Of a DNA stretch of 64,000 bases, positions 30,901-41,079 are shown one piece after another (position 1 is the stretch's first letter; each line of letters begins with the position of its first letter). A model generated the notes under the pieces. The model saw only the letters and a program-made list of their open reading frames with translations, searched no databases and was not told where the DNA came from. Source of the stretch: Diogma glabrata. Its lineage: Eukaryota > Arthropoda > Insecta > Diptera > Cylindrotomidae. The stretch is taken from assembly GCA_963693315.1 (NCBI GenBank), contig OY856187.1, positions 118,010,516 to 118,074,515 of the forward strand. Reading direction: 5' to 3'. Position numbers and translations under genes: made by a program.

Positions 30901-32660
30901 TTGAAATGAATCTTGCAAAAAACGAGATTTGGGTCAGTGATAATATAATTAGTAAATGGTTCCTTGTCCCTCATGCAAATAAAATCAAATTTACAAAGGA
31001 AAAAATAGTTTTACAGTAAAATATCTATTCAAAAACAACCATAATAAAAGTGAATTTTTTACAGTCAGTTGATGATAACCAAAGTTGTGAAATTTTTGTG
31101 CGTACCACATTGTGTACAGTTCAATGAATCCAAGCATAACAAATGCTTTAAAAGCAAATTAAAAATCCATGACGAACATAAAATAAACTAAAAAAATCAA
31201 CTATAATAGTACATTATGATGCTAGGACGTAAAGCTAAAGATTTTGGACGGATGTGGAGTTTGCAAATCGAGGCGCTAGCCGAGATTTGCACCCACATTA
31301 AGTCCAAAATAGCTTACGTCCGTGCATCATATACTATTTTTTATTCGCCGCAAGCAAAACATTTTAAGAAAATTGGTTTATTCTAAATTAAAATTATAAA
31401 TTTTCATAAATTTTAAAATAAAAATATGTGGAACAAGTAACCTTTGACAAAATATTTATTATTTTTTCCAAATTATTGTGTAGCTATGACAACAAATGAT
31501 AACAACTATTTTAATTGGATAATGAAATTTTGAATTTAAGGGTTGCTTTGATAAAAATTTTTATTTTTCATAGAATTTAAACAAATACAAATGCTTTTTA
31601 CTTTTTTGGACGTAGCTATGACAACAAAATAAATAGTTGAAAAGTGATACTTTAAAGCCGCAAATCACAGTAATAATGTAACACTTTAATATGTAGGCGA
31701 ATAAAAAAGAATTATTGTTCTATTTTATTTTTGGTTGTTTTACGAACAGAAGTTTTCATTACAAATTTAAAACTTTACCCAGTTGCTAATTGTTTCAATT
31801 TGCATTTAAGTAATGTAATTAACTCTTGAACTAAAAACAAAACCAATTCTGAAATATTTTTCAGCAGCAGTAATTCGTTTATTTTAAATTCTAAGAATTT
31901 TAGAAATTAATTATAAAATTGTTCATCTTGTTCTAAAAAACAAACTCACTTTAAACCAAAGAGTTGTATTTGTATTTATTCGCTTGAAAAGAGGATAACA
32001 AATACATGCTAAGTAGTTTTTGCAGAAGTTCCTACCATTTTCATCGAATAATAATCAAATTTTATAATTTATTTTGAAAGCTGTTTTTTTATAAATTATA
32101 ACGAAGTGATTATCAACATTCATCGCACGATCAAAGATCGAATAGAAAGGTCACACTAATCTTTAAAATGATATATTTAGAAGTATCAAACTATCTGCAC
32201 AATATACGAAAAATTTTATTTAGATTTGAATCATAAGAAAACATTTTAATTTACCTCCTTCCTCGCGTTGGTAGGGTAAAAGCGTAGGGAGTAATTGTCC
32301 AGTAGGAAATAGATTTGGTAAATATGTTCCATTGACAAATGTTCCAGTTGAGTTATTTGCTATTCCAGGCATGGGAGCTAGTGGTGTTTCTAGCATTCTT
32401 TGATTTGGTAAATCTGCTGGAAGTATTCCTTGTGGTAAAGGTGCAAGTGGTGTTAATTGTTGAGATTGATTGGGCACGGGCGCTAACGGTGTTGGTGGAG
32501 AACTTAAAGAAGAATTTATTTCTGGCATTGCAGCTAATGGTGTTCCTTGGGAACTAGCTGCTGGCATTGGAGCTAATGGTACTCCATTCGCATTTTGACT
32601 TTTCACTACACTAAACAACACAAATAAAACAACACTGATATTTATTAATATTTTCACCAT
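15609..32660 (-). CDS. secreted insulin-receptor-like decoy protein (L1-CR-L2 only), six exons
   Basis: Exons 32660-32255, 28726-28302, 28234-27929, 27867-27687, 16154-16026 and 15949-15609 have GT/AG borders and phases that join into 596 codons (595 residues plus TAA). Residues 1-22 are a signal peptide (MVKILINISVVLFVLFSVVK then SQ). Residues 25-125 hold five or six PLAPMP-type repeats with N-glycosylation sites. L1 spans about 137-277 (EEGVCSSINV, NCRTIEGYLHIV, NPKLCYEW), the furin-like cysteine-rich region 278-440 (CWNATTCQHVCPRAC), and L2 about 445-595 (KTCSGVVVN, LKGCTHINGSI, MNPSLCDSKI). The product should bind insulin-like peptides outside the cell. Full insulin receptors continue with three FnIII domains, a membrane helix and a tyrosine kinase; here a stop follows the final L2 cysteine (GNDEHC) and none of those domains is seen down to position 1. 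Decoy insulin receptors are known in insects. An alternative donor (TCAG/GTAGCT, after 15656) could skip the stop towards exons beyond the window. A possible Inr TCAGTTTT lies near 32695. Confidence 0.85.
16026..16154 (-). CDS. decoy receptor exon 5 (start of L2 domain)
   Basis: Acceptor TATTTTAAG before 16154 and donor GCAA/GTAAGT after 16026, 129 nt. Encodes DKDAKHKTCSGVVVN, SSDLKSLKGCTHINGSISLL and YDVFIA, the usual entry into L2 (Cys, short loop, LxGCTxINGSL). Enters in phase 1 from exon 4 and leaves in phase 1 to exon 6. Confidence 0.8.
16155..17696. other. intron 4 sequence, no gene; a GC-richer patch at 16560-16870
   Basis: Part of the large intron of the decoy receptor. The patch 16560-16870 is less AT-rich than its surroundings and may be an old retroelement piece, but no domain is identifiable. 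Confidence 0.35.
18230..20290 (+). repeat. large tandem units (about 620 bp, four copies, last one short)
   Basis: ATTTT(T)NCCGGAAGTGAC/AAAAC and GGAAGTTGGGATGCAGAA recur at about 18265, 18885, 19510 and 19960. Within each unit sub-blocks recur (GGTGTTCGGGAGACCCCC, TTTCATCCAATTCG, CTTTTTCCAAAGTGTCAT). Open frames across this region are translations of the repeat. Confidence 0.75.
20200..20265 (+). repeat. CCCA microsatellite tract
   Basis: CACC/CCCA units followed by CACACACAGACG, at the right end of the tandem-unit block. Confidence 0.85.
20953..22912. mobile_element. fold-back element, 1.96 kb, about 700-bp GC-richer arms
   Basis: Outer ends CGAGGCAATGAAGCA and TGCTTCATTGCCTCG. The arms (20953-21680 and 22200-22912) are inverted copies including GACCTGGAGCTCAGGAACGC, GGCATCGCG and a CTGAATCCAAAT block. 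The left arm also carries a direct duplication of a roughly 190-bp block (about 21085-21275 and 21285-21420). Arm composition is clearly less AT-rich than the host. The middle holds a Cys-rich coding remnant. Confidence 0.75.
21664..21892 (+). pseudogene. captured or residual C-terminal Cys-rich coding fragment
   Basis: One frame reads LMTCGCRKHGLPC then NLACKICEGSTCNN (about 21680-21765), the CxCRKxGLxC...CxxCxGxxCxN tail found at the end of various insect repeat-associated proteins. After a frameshift the next frame continues DEEDFPLMNTSVDDKENEQT and DVSLD before TAA, with EFDI beyond the stop. An AATAAA lies about 90 bp downstream (21984). So it resembles the last exon of a gene, 3' UTR included. 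The parent gene is not identifiable here. Confidence 0.5.
22913..23570. other. intron 4 sequence, nothing recognised
   Basis: AT-rich, no open frame with family resemblance. Confidence 0.3.
23959..24066 (-). mobile_element. LINE 3'-end fragment (minus strand)
   Basis: The complement reads GGTATCTTCGGATATTCAAA, then CTAAACATGTCTAACT and poly-A, matching the 3' UTR of the LINE at 59414-61124 (GGTATCTTCGGATATTCAAA, CTAAACATGCCTAACT, poly-A). Only the last 100 bp or so was retained. Confidence 0.65.
24189..24262 (+). repeat. tRNA-Lys-like sequence (SINE head or tRNA pseudogene)
   Basis: GCCCCGGCTAGCTCAGTCGG and TAGAG give a good A box; GGTCGAGCCC gives a B box, spaced as in tRNA-Lys(CTT), with GAGTCTTTATATC where the anticodon arm should be. 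The acceptor stem does not close, so it is not a working tRNA. A polymerase III-type internal promoter may survive. Confidence 0.6.
24397..26065. other. intron 4 sequence, no gene
   Basis: AT-rich. No repeat family or domain recognised between 24400 and 26065. Confidence 0.3.
26066..26533. repeat. fold-back element, about 470 bp, with a mini-hairpin inserted in one arm
   Basis: Left arm AAATTCATCTACTAAAAACT and onward, right arm ending AGTTTTTAGTAGATGAATTT; both contain TTTTTACCAGTGTAAAATAA or its complement and TAGCTCAGGTGTATAGCACG or its complement. The left arm has an extra 47 bp (26161-26207) with perfect 15-bp inverted ends (TTATTGTGTTCGCCT). Confidence 0.75.
26534..27097. other. intron 4 sequence, no gene
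   Basis: AT-rich; short TTCGA runs at 26927-26940; nothing else recognised. Confidence 0.3.
27098..27290. repeat. 97-bp tandem duplication with a hairpin in each copy
   Basis: Copies at 27098-27194 and 27195-27290 are almost identical. Each contains AGTGACTGAAAACATTTTCA followed by GTCACT, a 10-bp-stem hairpin. Confidence 0.85.
27687..27867 (-). CDS. decoy receptor exon 4 (end of cysteine-rich domain)
   Basis: Acceptor ATTTTAG before 27867 and donor TATG/GTAAGT after 27687. Encodes HNNRRCITKEDC, then YFEFDGKCVLDCPLNYAK and ends FSCYG, continuous in frame with exon 5. It is separated from exon 5 by a repeat-filled intron of about 11.5 kb. Confidence 0.8.
27929..28234 (-). CDS. decoy receptor exon 3 (furin-like cysteine-rich domain)
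   Basis: Acceptor TTTACAG before 28234 and donor ATT/GTAAGG after 27929; 306 nt, phase 0 on both sides. Twenty-one cysteines in 102 codons, with spacing of the insulin-receptor CR domain (CQLCAPQ, CWNATTCQHVCPRACSRAGC, ECCDKTCLGGCTE, CKSCVAYKYNGVCVDSCPSG). Confidence 0.85.
28302..28726 (-). CDS. decoy receptor exon 2 (L1 domain)
   Basis: Acceptor TTTTTCAG at 28727 and donor GAT/GTAAGT after 28302. It encodes the whole receptor L domain, with the beta-helix pattern NCRTIEGYLHIVHIY, FPKLTEITDYLAVVNVNG, FPSLTVIRGN and LEEIGLISLQHIGRGAVRI, which lines up with human INSR L1. The frame stays open through both halves. Confidence 0.85.
28727..29048. other. intron 1 sequence of the decoy gene, no gene
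   Basis: Between exon 2 and the LINE insertion; nothing recognised. Confidence 0.3.
29049..30700 (-). mobile_element. 5'-truncated LINE in intron 1
   Basis: A poly-T run at 29049-29068 marks the poly-A tail of a minus-strand insertion. The coding part is RT from the FSKAFD motif onward; upstream of about 30700 no element sequence is recognisable. It lies in the same orientation as the decoy receptor gene. Confidence 0.8.
29580..30695 (-). pseudogene. LINE reverse transcriptase fragment
   Basis: Begins inside the RT at LLDFSKAFDLVNHKSLLMKL, then GVPQGSVLGPLLFVIFINDL, catalytic HMYADDVQIY, KTKCLLFSL, LGIMFDSDLSWKSHV and LLIPHFIYCSVLFGEL. The main frame ends at 29655 after a one-base insertion in a T run; the neighbouring frame continues YGASVFNKLPLEVRQASTFG to a stop near 29580. 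The catalytic YADD is intact but the N-terminal endonuclease and palm are missing. Confidence 0.85.
30701..31203. other. intron 1 sequence, no gene
   Basis: AT-rich, nothing recognised. Confidence 0.3.
31204..31338. repeat. 135-bp hairpin (MITE-like)
   Basis: The two halves are inverted copies (ATGATGCTAGGACGTAA / TACGTCCGTGCATCAT; TTTGGAC / GTCCAAA; CAAATC / GATTTG) around CGAGGCGCTAGCCG. An outer pair TTTTTATTCGCC (31340) and GGCGAATAAAAA (31697) may mark a larger element. Confidence 0.7.
31339..32254. other. rest of intron 1, no gene
   Basis: AT-rich. The two blocks around 31480 and 31615 both contain GTAGCTATGACAACAAA, a small direct repeat. Confidence 0.4.
32255..32660 (-). CDS. decoy receptor exon 1 (signal peptide, proline-rich PLAP repeats)
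   Basis: Starts at the ATG at 32660-32658 and ends at a GGAG/GTAAAT donor in phase 1, so the next codon is G plus TT (Val) followed by the first conserved Cys of L1. The stretch between signal peptide and L1 is low complexity (TPLAPMP, TPLAAMP, TPLAPVP, TPLAPLP) and has no counterpart I know in receptor ectodomains. It is Ser/Thr/Pro-rich and probably disordered and glycosylated. Confidence 0.8.
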
Positions 32661-35149
32661 TTTGTTACACTATTATTCACAATGAGGCTTGAAATAAAAC
32701 TGAGAAAGCGTAAAACATTATCTGGTTTTTGTTGTTTTGACTTTTTGTTAACTTCGTTTTGTTGTTAATGTTGTTTCTTTACTCTCCAATCTAGTTATTT
32801 CAGATGAGCGAAATTCTTGAGCTATATGAAATATGTAAAAAGAAGAATTGCGTTGATACATCACATTCATTGTTAATGTTATTTTGGGTAAAAAATCAGT
32901 GAGGGATTAAGACAACTGACTGATTTAAATGAAAGATTAAACGATTATATACCGAAAATAGAATCTTTAGTTTTCGTTTCGGCTTTTCAGATCAAAGTAA
33001 AAACTAAAGTTTCTCGTTTCGGTATATTCATAGAACCAAGTACTAGGATCAAGAGAAAATGTCCAAAATTTTATCCTCAATTTTTGACATTCATGAACGT
33101 TGTGGTTCATAAGGAGTTTAAATAAGTAAAACAAAATATCTGTCTATTCGCCAGTTCGTCATCACGTTGGACGAAAAAATGCCGGACCGATTTCAAATTT
33201 TGTTTAATTTGTTTGTTCAACAAATGCAGTGTTCTGAAAAACTTTTGGGCTCGATTACTAAATTACCAGTTTGTCAAAAATCATTTTCATACATTTTTAT
33301 ATCACTGCTTTACTCGTTCTTTCAGAAAGAGTAGCTTAAAAAATATAATATTCCCAAATACAGGAGTGAAATAAAAAAATATTGTTCCTACTCCTAAATC
33401 GAAATATTTATTTTCTTTAATCACTCACTTAATTTTTGTTCTAAATTAAAATAAAAAATAAAAATTAATTACTTATCTGATTGTATTGTTTAATTATGTA
33501 AGTACATATTGCTTTAAAATAGGATGACGAAAAAGTTCAAATTTTCTGGATGTGGAATGAAATAAAATCAAATAGACTCCATAGGAGTCAAATCATAAAA
33601 AAAATGAATCTTACGAGTAATAACGATATTAAAAATACATATACAAATTTTAATTTGTAAATATAGCATTCAGGAGGAGTAAAAATAGTGCTCGAATAAA
33701 ATAAAATTGTAAAGCTTACTACGTTGTTTGATTAAAGTCAAATTTTTGTGCAAATTTAGCATTGTGAAATTAAATGTAAAAAATGCTGCTTTATTTTTCA
33801 TTATGCTGGTACGCAGTTGAAACTTGTGGAATTATGAAAAAGTTGTGAAATCATGTGGTTCATTTTTAAATTTCAGAGATGGCGCACAAAAGTTTCCGAA
33901 TAATTTTTCACAATAAAATAATGTTTTGAACAATATTTCACTTCCAAATTTTGAAATTTAATTTGTTTTTTATAATTTTGTTTCATACTAAATATTTCGC
34001 TTTGATTTTTACAACAATATACAAAAAATAATTAAAGCAACTGCTAACAGTGAATAAAAAAGGTTTTGTTTAAAATTAAAACTGCGTCAAATTTCTCTTA
34101 ACTTCAATTTCAGTTCTGGGGCCGAACACAGAACACATTTACACAATATTGTGAATTTCATATTCCGAAATACCAAAGTTGTGTAGAATCTAATGTCGAA
34201 TTCTTTTTGTCCAGAGTGAAAAAGTGATTTTTTTTTCATAAAAAGAACATGCAAAAATATGATCCAGTTTTGTAGTTGTATTTGTGAAATGTCATTGAAT
34301 ATTTTTGTAATTAATTGTATTTAATTAATTAGTTTATTATTAATTTTTAATTTAAAACACGATTTAAACAATATTTTATTTAAAAAGTTACTATTTCACT
34401 ATTAAAAAAAATAATAAGTAAATGGCGTTTTGTTTGTTTACTAATTTTGACAGATTTTTTAAATGTATTTGTATTCTTTATTGTATTTTATGCTTGCTCT
34501 AGCTAAAAATCTTAGATTCAAACAAAAGTTTTTAGGGCAAAAAAAAATCACTTTTTTTTGTCAAATAGAATACGTTATGTCAAAAAAACTTGATCTAGAT
34601 CAAAAATGGGCGTGTTTAGAGCAATTTTTTTGGCAAAAAAAAATTCGACATAACCAATATCGTGAATCTGACAAGAACAATATAGTTACTGTCAAAATCA
34701 TAATTTTATATGATTTGTGTGTTAACTTTTTTATACAAATTTCATCGATTGGAGAAAAAATTAATTTATAATATTTATTTATTAAATATATTTTTTTTTT
34801 ATTTTTCATATTTAAAGATTAAAAAAATTATTTGTCAAAAAAGTTGCTTTAAACGACATCTTATTTATTTTAATACCAAAAATGTGTTATAATCTGTTAT
34901 AATTTCGAAACGAAGACACAAACCTCAAAGATGTACAAATTTGGTTTATGGAATACCATTAATGCACAAAGTTTCTAAGCATTTTGGTGAAATCGACAAT
35001 ATTGTCCATTGTCCCTAAATAGGGAATAGGGCTCCTGGTGAAAAATATAATAGTCAGTCAGTTCCGTGCATAATCTCAAACACCCTAAGTTGTTAATTTT
35101 TAATAATTTTTGGTTTAAAAATTCCAACCGAATGTTGTGATTTTCATGA
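32661..35149. other. upstream flank of the decoy gene, no gene
   Basis: AT-rich. The first 200 bp should include the minus-strand promoter (Inr-like TCAGTTTT near 32695). From 33000 to 35149 I see no repeat structure or protein similarity. Confidence 0.35.
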
Positions 35150-36470
35150 TTAGGGTTCCGTTTTTTATACGGAATATTGGTGAGAGTAAAACGAGTTTTT
35201 CACATTATATCGATTATCTCGTAAAACATAAATGCTACGAACTTGAAATTTGAGGTGCGTATAAAACTAATCTCTCCACATGAAATGACAGATGCAAATA
35301 AAACTAAAGTGGTTTTCGTTGTGTTTACAGGGGTACCTCACATCGTACCTTTGAGAAAATAAATTTTTTTATAGATTCAAGTAGGGTATCATATGAAAGG
35401 GATTCATTTCAACCTTTCCTTAAAAATTTATTTTGGAATTTTACACGTCACCATTTTTTGTATAATTTTGAATAATGACGTTTTTTTCGTGTTTTCTTAC
35501 CTCGATTAGCTCCGAACCTAACTAAACGAAAATTTTCAAATGTGTTCGGAATGATAGAATAATTAGTAAGTTTTAAAAAAAAAAATATATAAAAGTATCA
35601 TATACTCATAATTAGATTTATTAAGGGGGTAGAAATGAGAAGGGGTGAAAACACTATTTAAAATGTGGTCAAGTGGGGTGTCATTTAAAAGAGAACCTAA
35701 TTTAGAAAACAAATCAATTTTTTTTAGAATTTTTCGATGCACAGTTTTTGAGTTATTGTTAAAAAAGTGCGACTTTCAGACCGTTCCCTCCCCCCATACG
35801 TTTCGACACTGATTGACAGAAAAATTTGAAAAAATTCACAGAGCTAGGAAATTTGGTAAATTTTGTATGAAAACTATAGCGAAGTCTTCAATAATTATAT
35901 ATCTGTGTGTTTAGGGGACCGGGGTAAAGAGGGTAAAAAAAACCTTTTTTGACCCAAGTGAGTGGGGTGTCATTTAAAAGAGCACCTAATTTAAAATTCG
36001 TTGCAATTTTTTTTAGAATTTTGCGGTGAGTTTTTTTAGCCCCACCAGCTTGCGGTGCCCAAATTTTTTGACCCAAATGAGTGGGGTGTCATATGAAGGA
36101 GTACATAATTTAAGAAACATTACAATTTTTTTTAGAATTTTGCAATGCATAGTTTTTGTGTTATTGGAAAAAAAATATTTTTAATATGTAACCTCTCCAC
36201 GCCCCTAATTTCAACACTTTATTGACCGAAAAATAATCAAATTTAATCCATTTACAAGCTGGTGTAATTGAATCTTTCTTTAGTTACCAAAAACATCTAT
36301 GGATAAGATTTCACCTGAATTAACATTTTTTTTGCCATTTTTGATCATTGACATTTACAATTTAACATTTATTTTGTTATGCGTCTATGGTCTGAAAATA
36401 TAAGGACATTACAACACAACTTTTTGTCAATAATTTTTGATATTGTGTTCTTTTACATTCACGGAACCCT
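35150..36470. mobile_element. repeat with TTAGGGTTCCG / CGGAACCCT ends and internal direct repeats
   Basis: Left TTAGGGTTCCGT and right ACGGAACCCT are inverted; the right end continues TGACGAGCGAATTTTATTCG, a style of end common in insect dispersed repeats. Inside, GTGGGGTGTCATTTAAAAGA and a following TTTTTTTTAGAATTTT block recur near 35672, 35962 and 36081. A relative of the end (ACGGAACCCTAAAAACG) occurs at 55297. Confidence 0.5.
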
Positions 36471-37731
36471 TGACGAGCGAATTTTATTCGCACTTGTCTG
36501 ACTTTTTTTTATTTTAGCTTAATATAAATTATAATTAAATAGTTGTAGTTAAAGTTACAGTTCGATTATAGTCAGTGGCGTAGCTAGCATGGGTGGCACC
36601 CGGGGCGGATATTATGGTGTCACCCCAAAAATAAAAACTGTCAATAATAATAAAAAATCCCAGCGGCAGGTATATCCGCTAGAAATAGGTAGATTTCGGG
36701 GTCAGACGGTTTTGTGTCCAAATAAAATTAGATAAGTCAGATTAGTTTAAATAAAAAATATAAGTAGAAACAGAATAATTCAAAAAAATTATCGAATCGA
36801 TACATTATCCGAACTAACTCCATCAATACAATTTCGGAACAGTTTTATTTAAGTTGGTTTCAACTACTTTTAATAACATATTAAATCCACCAAAGATCAA
36901 ATGAACTACGTCACAACTACAATTATACCATCACACATAATTTATGATCAAACATTATCAAACAATTTTATTTCAAAATCATCTTTTGTTGTTGTGTTTT
37001 TTTGTTCTTATTTAATCTTTTTTCAAACGGTTACTTAGTAAAAAAAAATAAAAACAAAAGAGATTTTGATAATTTTTCTATGGTATTAAATGTTAAATGG
37101 GTTGATATTTTTCTTGTAAGGGTTGCATTATAATGCTTATAAAAATGGAACCTTTTGGGTTAGAAAGCTGAAATTTTTTGAGGCTATAGTTGAAAAGTAT
37201 GTTTAAAAGCTAAGATGAATTTAAATAACATAAACTGAAACATGATGAAAGCATTGCCTTTTGCGTTTATTTTCATTTCAACAGCCCTAGGGTCTCAACC
37301 GTTAGACTTGAACTATTATTTTTGAAAATTTTGGAAAGATTTATATTTTAAATACGTGAAAAAAAGTTTTCAAATATGAGCTTGGCCATTTCAGCTAGAT
37401 CAAGGACAGCAAAGTTTAGTAAATTTTTAAAACAGCTGATTTTTGAGGAACCTGAAACGCTAAAATTGTCATCTGTATAAAAATGATAAAAAAAAGTTCA
37501 AATATTCAATATTTTTAAATTTTATTAAAATATTATTAATCAAACGGAAGTTATAGCGCCCTAGATTATTCGACTTTTTAGGCTCTAGCCGCTTAACCGG
37601 TACCGGGATATGGCCAGTTCACGAACTTGTCCAAGACATTATTTGCTGAAACATACACAGAAAATTATTTTGGTGTAGGTCGAAAAATGCGACCGTGAGA
37701 GTGCCGCTAAATTCGGTTATACCTCATATCG

Positions 37732-37875
<144 letters not shown>

Positions 37876-38025
37876 TTTTTTTTGTTTTTCCATCTCCGCT
37901 TATCACATATAGTCGTTTGGCATCAAAATTTTTCCGAAATTCCGAGATGAAGCCCATTGCAATAGGTAGATTTTTATATGAAATCTACCTAAAAGCCGAT
38001 AAACGTTATTTATAATTTTTTTTAA

Positions 38026-40823
38026 TTAATACAAATGAGCATTATTATTATAAGCCCGCAAGTAATTTTTAACTAATTTTAATTTGCTGAAACTCCTCTC
38101 ACACGAAGCGACAAATACGCAAATAGTCATAAATAACTTTAGTGCGACCGTAAGATTCGGAAGAAATTCTAAAAAATCCCATTCTACGATGAATTTCAAA
38201 AAGTCTAGGTTACACCCAGTTAGAAACTGTAACATTGGCCGCTTTTAAATGCCTCCTCACCCTTTGTATCTCTATGAGGAGTTCTGTTGCCAATACCGCA
38301 TCATAAAAACCAGTAAATTTTGATACCGATAATTTTAACTCTTCACTGTTCGCCAAAAGCTAAGTGTTTTTCTGCACAACCTCGAACAATGAAGCTAAAT
38401 CTTGAACTGACTTCAGTCTAGTTCGGAGTTCAACACTGAATCGGTCAAGACATTCCAACATGTCCTTTTTAAGTCAGTCCAACATCAGGTGCAAACTCAC
38501 CACCCGTTCATTTTTTGCGTTTTTATGACGAATTCGGCTTTCCATTGGAATGTCATAGTCCTCCGATTTTTTCGCAGCAGGATCTATTGCCTCTTCTACA
38601 ATGAGACTTCGTTATGAATTGACTCTATTTTTGTAGCTAATTGATCAATATTCAAGCCCGTGCTTTGCAATCCAATCTGAGCACAGATATTATTTCTCTT
38701 AGAATATCATTCCAAAACAAAAGATAGCAAAGAAACGAAAAATCACATGCTGCATTGATAAGGTTCTGTGCAGCGCCTCTAGTGTCTACATTTTCTTGTT
38801 GTACACTTAACTTCTCAATTTCAGCCACAATCCCATCAAAATTTTCGGCCAATACTTTTACTGCAGCATAATGAGCATTCCAATGCGCTGTTAAGAGTAT
38901 TTTAACAGTTGCTTTGTTGTGTTTAGCAAGTACTTCCCAGCGGCTAGTCGAAGCAGAAAAACATGTAAAAATGACTTCCACTGACGAGTGTTGGCCGTAT
39001 AAATTAATTGAATGATCTTTGCAGCCCACAAAAATTGCTTTGTTATTTTTTGCTTTAATAATAGCTTGCACTTCTCCATGTATACTACTCATAACAGCTG
39101 CATTATCATAACCTTTGGGAGTGACAATTCATAACATCTATACTATCATTTTCAAGATTTTTACACTGAAAAAAACATGTCCTATTTCCAATCGAAATGC
39201 AGTTGTCTCAACCTCACCGTGCGGGCAGATATGGTGAATCGAAATACGAGACTGATTAAACAACCGTACAATGATAAGCCGATGCAGTTGAGACAATCAC
39301 ATGAAATATTTATGTGAAAATAAAATATAGTTCAATTAATCTCAAATACTTAAATTTTAAAATGAAAAATTCATGATATAAGGCCAAAGAAATATGTTTT
39401 CATGGAAATAGTTATTAACTTTATTCAACTACTGTTATATTGGATAGCACTTTATATTTTAATTACACCTCATTCTGTTATCAGGAAAATGTTACTGAGT
39501 ACTGAGTAGTCGTCCCAATCACGGTGAAATTGTTTGTAAATATCTTTTCTTTGCATGAATAATAAACTGCCATCTTCGAGATGAGGTTATCATTACTTCA
39601 ATTTTTTTTTCAGTGTAAGAATTTCATCGCTTAAATCAGCGGCTTTTTTCCATGTAAAGGAAAAAATCCAAGGAATGCTTCCTTGATTTCCACTTTACTA
39701 CCATCAATTTTCACATAACGAATCACTTCTGACATTTGATCAATATGTGAAATGTCAGGTGTGCTATCAAACAATTCCAAAATATTTAACCGATTTAATT
39801 TCGTTGACAAGCTTAAACTTTACGTGGATCGCTAAAACATTTATGAACTCATTTTGTATATCTGGTGACAAATATGATACTTTTGGTGATTTACCATGCT
39901 CCAAATTCAAAATGTGTTCTTTTAACACTACATCATACTTTGACAATAGTTTGGTTAGTTCTAAGAAATTGCCTTTATTTGAAGAACTTTGTCCTTCATC
40001 ATGTCCATGAAATGCTGGGTTTTGTTTAGATAAAAACAAAGTTATATCCAATAATCTTGATAAAAGATGTTTCCACTTCTGTTTTTTATTATATATTAAT
40101 TACAAGGCTGCGTCTCGTATCGTTTTATGAATTTTTAACCTCATTTCCAAAGTTTTCCACTTTTCAAAATTCTCCAGATGTTCATTTGAAGTTTCATGGT
40201 CGGCCACTTTGGGATTTAGTTTCCACCGCTTCTGATATCCAGTAGTAAATGTTGATTTTGTATTATTATTATTGGTGACAGCAAATACACGACAACAGAA
40301 GCAATACAGGACGCAAGTTATTATTTACAGGAAAATAAACAATCCATGGCCGTAGAATTTTTTCACCATTATTCATTATTTTATAAAACCATTCTTTAGA
40401 AAGATGGCGAACATCACCTTTTATGTCTAACCCGTGTCTAGATACAGTAACAAACGACCCTTCTCTATTTTGAAAATGTTCACTTTCTTTTTTTATGATT
40501 TCAATGCGAACATTACCAGAGACGAGTATATTCCAATGTGATACATCTCTTAAGTCCTGAAGTGATTCACCCATGCAAATACTGTCTTCGATAGTAGAAG
40601 CATTAGCGGCATTATCACTGTCATTTTCATTATTCCTTTCTAATTTGTCATCATAGGTTATCATTATTAATTCTATATTGTTGTTGTTACTTTCCGAAGA
40701 TGAGCCAATATTCTCTGAAACATTCGTTGCATCAACGTGATAATCAGTTTCTTTTGATGAACCTTGGATATCATCGAGTTTTGTAACATATTTATAGATT
40801 TGGTCTTTCTCTGCTGGAACCAA
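38026..40823 (-). pseudogene. hAT transposase (ZMYM1-like), decayed
   Basis: From the right: an acidic Ser/Asn-rich N terminus, then a TTF/ZMYM-like start (KGDVRHLSKEWFYKIMNNGE, KILRPWIVYFP; 40400-40310), LFLSKQNPAFHGHDEG and NFLELTKLLSKYDVVLKEHI with YLSPDIQNEFINVLA (40050-39780), VGCKDHSINLYGQHS and AHWNAHYAAVKVLAENFDGI (39030-38840), and the C-terminal dimerisation motif ALKLFMTICVFVASCERSFS and KLKLVKNYLR (38150-38060). Several stops and frameshifts separate these blocks, and a MITE interrupts the frame at 39618/39161. It once cut and rejoined hAT ends; it cannot now. Confidence 0.8.
39161..39618. mobile_element. 458-bp MITE inside the hAT transposase
   Basis: Inverted ends TTACACTGAAAAAAA and TTTTTTTTTCAGTGTAA. 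It splits the transposase between DEIL and LENDSIDV. The interior has no coding signal. The target duplication is ambiguous because the ends themselves start TTAC/GTAA. Confidence 0.7.
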
Positions 40824-41079
40824 CTTTTTCTTTAAAAAGTATGAACTCCTCGTGGCATATTTATTTTTTGGGATATTTGCTAAACGAAATCTAAAAAAAT
40901 ATTTTTAATTATAGTATAGGTATCAGCAAAGCATTAATTCTAAATATATTTGTAGGATACATAATAGGTACATAGTTCATAATAAGTACACTGTGTTAAC
41001 GACTAAATACATCGCCAAGAAAATTAATTTATTTAAATTTCCTTGTAACAACTTATATTAAATAATATTTGATAAAATG

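Noticed and set aside
34463..34892. Overlapping open frames of 60-102 residues on both strands
   Set aside because: Lys/Asn/Phe-rich products of AT-rich DNA with no domain features.
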